64,000 bases of DNA, taken from UBA4781 sp963674975 (GTDB lineage Bacteria > Chloroflexota > Anaerolineae > Anaerolineales > Anaerolineaceae). The translations under genes and the position numbers were made by a program. The notes below the pieces were generated by a model. The model was given only the letters and a program-made list of their open reading frames with translations. It did no database searches and was not told the origin of the DNA. The number at the start of each line of letters is the position of its first letter. The first letter of the stretch is position 1. Positions 60,992 through 64,000 of this stretch are shown in pieces. The stretch is taken from positions 248,001 to 312,000 of the forward strand of contig OY771913.1 in the NCBI GenBank assembly GCA_963674975.1, written 5' to 3'.

Positions 60992-61780
60992 TTACTGACC
61001 TAATGTGCCTTCAAGACCATTACCAACACGCTCTGCTTCCTGACCATACACTTCCTTGAATTGGTCATCGGTCATTGCCACAACATCTTTCTTCAATCCT
61101 TCATAGACAATTTCACCTTCACGCAGCCCGATCACTCTGCTCGCGTAGCGCTGAACTAGATCGAGGTAATGCAAGCTGCAGATCACGGTCATTTTATCTT
61201 CTTGATTCAGCTTTTCAAGATTCAAGAGAATTGAATGTGCTAAAACAGGATCAAGACTGGCTACCGGCTCATCCGCCAGGATCATCTTCGGGTCCTGCAT
61301 TAATGCTCTTGCAATTCCTACACGCTGCTGTTGTCCACCGCTTAATTCATCAGCCCGTTTATGAGTTTGATCTTCAATATCTAAGCGATCGATAACCTGT
61401 ATGGCTTTCTCTTTGTCTTTTTCACTGAATCGATTAAAGACACTTGCTGCGGTACTTGTGTATCCCAATCTTCCAGCCATTACATTCTTCAATACAGAAG
61501 ATCGTTTTACCAGGTTGAAATGCTGGAAAACCATACCTATCTCACGACGAACATGACGCAGCTCGTCGCCTTTTATATGAGTAATGTCTTTTCCATTCCA
61601 GATTATTCTTCCTTCAGTCGGCTCGATCAACCTGTTGATGCATCTTAATAAAGTGGACTTCCCTGAACCACTTAATCCGATGACCACTAAAAATTCCCCC
61701 TCTTCGACATTGAAGCTTACATCTTTTAATGCAACAGTTCCATCATCATAAATTTTTGTTAGGTTTTTAATTTCTAGCAT
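60992..61780 (-). CDS. phnC: Phosphonate-type ABC transporter ATP-binding protein
   Basis: This 262-residue ATPase has Walker A IGLSGSGKSTLLRCI, signature LSGGQQQRVGIARAL, Walker B MILADEPVASLDP and the H-loop histidine in CSLHYLDL. The PhnC pattern (FNLVKRSSVLKNVMAGRLG) is clear. It energises uptake of phosphonate, phosphite or a related anion with PhnE and PhnD. It starts downstream of an internal terminator. Confidence 0.92.
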   Translation of the reverse strand: MLEIKNLTKIYDDGTVALKDVSFNVEEGEFLVVIGLSGSGKSTLLRCINRLIEPTEGRIIWNGKDITHIKGDELRHVRREIGMVFQHFNLVKRSSVLKNVMAGRLGYTSTAASVFNRFSEKDKEKAIQVIDRLDIEDQTHKRADELSGGQQQRVGIARALMQDPKMILADEPVASLDPVLAHSILLNLEKLNQEDKMTVICSLHYLDLVQRYASRVIGLREGEIVYEGLKKDVVAMTDDQFKEVYGQEAERVGNGLEGTLGQ

Positions 61781-61832
61781 AACTGCTTTCTCCGCATCTT
61801 TTTTTCCAAACCCTTTAAAATTATAACCTTAT

Positions 61833-61872
61833 TAAAAAAAAGAGAAAGGAATTTCTCCTTTCTCTTTTTTTC
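61833..61872 (-). terminator. Intra-operon terminator between phnD and phnC
   Basis: AAAAAAGAGAAAGGA and TCCTTTCTCTTTTTT form a perfect stem flanked by A and T runs. It lies between the binding-protein gene and the ATPase/permease genes and probably reduces transcription of the latter. Confidence 0.8.
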
Positions 61873-61891
61873 TAAAACTAACTTTTTTGCT

Positions 61892-62812
61892 CTATTCAGC
61901 ACTCAATGATGCGTAATCGACACCAGCCGCATCGAGAATCTGGCGGAAAGCATCGTAGAAAGTATCATCATGCTCTTCCATACCGGTGTACTGATAGGCT
62001 TCGTCCATGGCTGCTGCGCCTTCTTCAGTCTCAAAGAGATGTAAGAATTCTGCAACCAAAATTGCCTTTACATCCTCGGGGAAGTCTGGGCGGAATTGGA
62101 AACCATCGTTCGGGATGTCAGGTTCGAGAGCGATAACCTTGGTCATATCCATGATATCGGGATAGGTTTCTTCCACGGTTGCGCGTGCATCCACATAAGT
62201 GGTTCCGAAATCGCAATCGCCATTGTATACTGCTGCGGCTACTGCGTCATGGGAACCGGCATCAACAATACCTGCCAGATCAGTGTCAGGATCGATTCCT
62301 TCTGCTTTCAGCATAATGGAGGGGATGATCCAACCACTGGTGCTGGTCTCATCAACACGGCAGTAGGTTTTCCCAGCAAGATCTGCAAGGGATTCAATGC
62401 CACTGTCGTTGCGAACGATGAATTGACCATTGTATGAAGCGCTACCATAGCGGGTTGAAACCAGAGCTGCATTTGCACAACCCTTTTCATGTGCTAAAAC
62501 ATATGAGAAGGTTGCTAATGCGCCCATGTGTGCTTGCGGAACTTCCGCGCACATTGCTTCGATAGCTGCAGCATAGCTGGTGGCAACGAATGGTTCAATG
62601 ACCAATCCGGTGTCTGCATAAACCATATCTGCTACTGCTTCAAAGCTAGCTAACACACGCTCGGTTTCACCTGAGGGTACAGCTACAAAAATAATGGGAT
62701 TTTCTTCTGTACCAATGTTCTCCCAGGGATCGGCTTTTGCTTTGCAGGCGGTTAATGCTAATGCCAATACGACCAATATTGCACAAAAAGCGAATAACCT
62801 ATTTTTTGACAT
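61892..62812 (-). CDS. phnD: Phosphate/phosphonate-type ABC transporter substrate-binding lipoprotein
   Basis: This 306-residue protein has a lipoprotein signal peptide (LALALTAC, C23) and the PhnD fold. Hallmarks are PIIFVAVPSGETERVLASF, the hinge AGKTYCRVDETSTSGWIIP with the Ser/Thr-rich anion site, and GSHDAVAAAVYNGDCDFGTTYVDARATV. ATG 62812 has AAGGAGAG upstream; a longer in-frame start at 62860 gives an implausible N-terminus. No C-P lyase or phosphite genes are in this window, so the ligand is undetermined. It is divergent from rplY. Confidence 0.9.
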   Translation of the reverse strand: MSKNRLFAFCAILVVLALALTACKAKADPWENIGTEENPIIFVAVPSGETERVLASFEAVADMVYADTGLVIEPFVATSYAAAIEAMCAEVPQAHMGALATFSYVLAHEKGCANAALVSTRYGSASYNGQFIVRNDSGIESLADLAGKTYCRVDETSTSGWIIPSIMLKAEGIDPDTDLAGIVDAGSHDAVAAAVYNGDCDFGTTYVDARATVEETYPDIMDMTKVIALEPDIPNDGFQFRPDFPEDVKAILVAEFLHLFETEEGAAAMDEAYQYTGMEEHDDTFYDAFRQILDAAGVDYASLSAE

Positions 62813-62910
62813 ACGATTCTCTCCTTCTTGGGTTTTATTATATAGTTCATCATATATCACAACGTAAAATTTTTCAAATAGATATTCTTAAAATTAACTA
62901 TTACTTATCC

Positions 62911-62939
62911 TTGACCATTTCCATTTTTTCGCATAGAAT
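62911..62939 (+). promoter_or_regulatory. Promoter of rplY
   Basis: TTGACC, 17-bp spacer, TAGAAT. The transcript would carry a leader of about 65 nt. Confidence 0.7.
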
Positions 62940-63012
62940 CTTTCTTTGCTAAATTGGGTTTCCCAGCGAAGGTAACTCAAGAAATTCAAAGAGTGAGAGG
63001 CGCAAAAGGAAA

Positions 63013-63672
63013 ATGGATAAAATTGTTTTAGATGCTACTAAACGTGATGTTATTGGAAAGAAAGTAAAACTCCTTCGCCAAGAAGGTAAACTTCCAGCAG
63101 TTCTTTATGGAAAAAGCATAAAAGCTACCCCTATCGTTCTCGATTCACGGTCAACCACCAACATTCTAAAGAAAGTCAGTGAATCAACGATCGTTACCGT
63201 TGCATTGGATGGGAAAGAACATGCAGCGTTGATCAGAGACCGTCAGATCGATTACATTAAAGGCACGATCCTGCATCTTGACTTCCAGGTTGTTTCACTG
63301 ACAGAAAAGATCCGTACCAATGTACATATTGAACTCATCGGGGAGTCACCCGCCGAAGCATCTCTGGGTGCAATGATCGTGAATGGTATTTCTGATGTTG
63401 AGGTAGAAGCCTTGCCGAATGACCTGCCTGAAAAGATCACCGTTGATATCTCAATTCTGGCAGAAATCGGTGACGCAATCTATGTAAAAGATTTGCCCTC
63501 TATTGATAAGGTTGCAATTCTGACCGATCCTGAAGAATTGATCGCCATTACATCAGTTGTCAAAGAAGAAGTTATCGAAGAGCCTGTTGAAGAGGTTGAA
63601 GGTGAAGTTGCTGAAGGTGCAGAACCTGAAGTTATCGAACACGGTAAACAGGAAGAAGAATCAGAAGAATAA
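63013..63672 (+). CDS. rplY: 50S ribosomal protein L25/general stress protein Ctc
   Basis: This 219-residue long-form L25 (TL5/Ctc type) has an N-terminal 5S-rRNA-binding domain (RDVIGKKVKLLRQEGKLPAVLYG) and a C-terminal TL5 beta domain (VHIELIGESPAEASLGAMIV). A very acidic Glu/Val-rich tail of about 40 residues follows. AAAGG lies just before the ATG. It is monocistronic between the promoter at 62911 and a strong terminator. Confidence 0.93.
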   Translation: MDKIVLDATKRDVIGKKVKLLRQEGKLPAVLYGKSIKATPIVLDSRSTTNILKKVSESTIVTVALDGKEHAALIRDRQIDYIKGTILHLDFQVVSLTEKIRTNVHIELIGESPAEASLGAMIVNGISDVEVEALPNDLPEKITVDISILAEIGDAIYVKDLPSIDKVAILTDPEELIAITSVVKEEVIEEPVEEVEGEVAEGAEPEVIEHGKQEEESEE

Positions 63673-63700
63673 AAAATAATTCATTCTTCAATATGACACT

Positions 63701-63738
63701 AAAATAGAAAGCGCTGAAAAATCGCTTTCTATTTTTTT
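63701..63738. terminator. Bidirectional terminator after rplY
   Basis: TAGAAAGCG and CGCTTTCTA form a perfect 9-bp stem followed by seven T. The stop codon of the convergent NUDIX gene lies in the T-rich arm. Confidence 0.85.
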
Positions 63739-64000
63739 ATATTGTCAACGAAATCTTTCAAAATGGCAGCAGTGATTCCCCAAACAACCTGCCCATGATA
63801 TTCCTTGAAATAGTATACCTGTCTCTTTGAGGTTTGATCTACCTGTAGTTCTTTGGTATTCAGATTCTTCTTATCAAGGAACCAGAATAATGGAATTGTG
63901 AATATCTCATCCACTTCCCAATTTGGAGATGCCTGCATGAATTTATAATCGGGGATTGAGCTGATAAACGGGAAAATCCTTAATCCATAGTGTGTATCGA
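63729..64000 (-). CDS. NUDIX hydrolase, CoA pyrophosphatase type (truncated by window edge)
   Basis: The C-terminal 90 residues or so are present and the frame stays open to the last base. The segments PFISSIPDYKF, NWEVDEIFTIPL and GQVVWGITAAILKDF match the end of NudL/YeaB-like CoA pyrophosphatases. The NUDIX box itself lies outside the window. It converges on rplY. Confidence 0.75.
   Translation of the reverse strand, partial: DTHYGLRIFPFISSIPDYKFMQASPNWEVDEIFTIPLFWFLDKKNLNTKELQVDQTSKRQVYYFKEYHGQVVWGITAAILKDFVDNIKK

Noticed and set aside
59454..62812. Complete phosphonate degradation locus
   Set aside because: Only PhnC, PhnD and PhnE are present; no C-P lyase, phosphonatase or phosphite dehydrogenase gene is in the window.
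1..64000. CRISPR arrays, prophage or intact insertion sequences
   Set aside because: No regularly spaced repeats, cas genes, phage structural genes or transposases were seen anywhere in the window.

Overview
The window looks like chromosomal DNA of a member of the Anaerolineae (phylum Chloroflexota). This is inferred from the gene mix: coenzyme F420 genes beside an SsnA-type aminohydrolase, a Mn-type pyrophosphatase with CBS domains, an NDP-forming acyl-CoA synthetase, an SDR-type threonine-dehydrogenase-like enzyme, and modest G+C by eye. No rRNA gene or species-level marker is present. There is no CRISPR array, prophage or intact transposon. Most of the window is dense housekeeping and metabolic DNA in short operons, separated by clear intrinsic terminators.

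Layout. 1-7.5 kb: the end of an unknown gene, then a leftward operon with a multi-cluster FAD/Fe-S dehydrogenase, a DAO-family oxidase, an Ldh2-family dehydrogenase, a HAD phosphatase and a long RelA/SpoT. 7.7-14 kb: 6-phosphofructokinase; prfB with an intact programmed +1 frameshift; rlmN; a NagD-like phosphatase; and a tRNA-Leu/tig/clpP unit behind a near-consensus promoter. 14-19 kb: an unknown small protein, ADP-forming acyl-CoA synthetase, glycerate 2-kinase and a threonine-dehydrogenase-like SDR. 19.1-21.3 kb: a strikingly AT-rich accessory patch of three orphan genes next to tRNA-Arg. 21.4-26.4 kb: two unrecognised proteins, a LysM/M23 peptidase, exonuclease III and an orphan response regulator.

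26.4-32 kb: a six-gene leftward operon (M20 dipeptidase, yqhQ, yqeY, pgpH-like, ybeY, dgkA). 32.1-38.9 kb: a rightward operon of ssnA, npdG, cofE, cofD, cofC, an LLM-class (F420-type) oxidoreductase and pyrophosphatase. It is followed at 39-43.3 kb by a molybdenum hydroxylase (FAD/2Fe-2S fusion plus Mo subunit) and a mocA-like cytidylyltransferase. 43.3-49.3 kb: homologues of the MrfB nuclease and MrfA helicase, separated by a WYL-regulator/isochorismatase insert; the helicase carries a complete HNH motif. 49.4-54.3 kb: an MFS transporter, then larA/asp23/nusB/lipoprotein. 54.7-58 kb: a lone tyrosine recombinase, a P-loop protein, YihY and a Cys-rich protein. 58-62.8 kb: a CaCA exchanger with a PII-like protein, then a phosphonate-type ABC transporter (PhnD, PhnC, and a PhnE with a large N-terminal extension). 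The window ends in rplY and a truncated NUDIX gene.

The most promising points for new biology are the HNH-containing MrfA-like helicase with its MrfB partner, the PII-like/CaCA pair, the PhnE with a built-in extracytoplasmic domain, the F420/SsnA/molybdenum-hydroxylase neighbourhood, and the AT-rich patch at tRNA-Arg. Names are given from protein motifs read by eye; no database search was possible.
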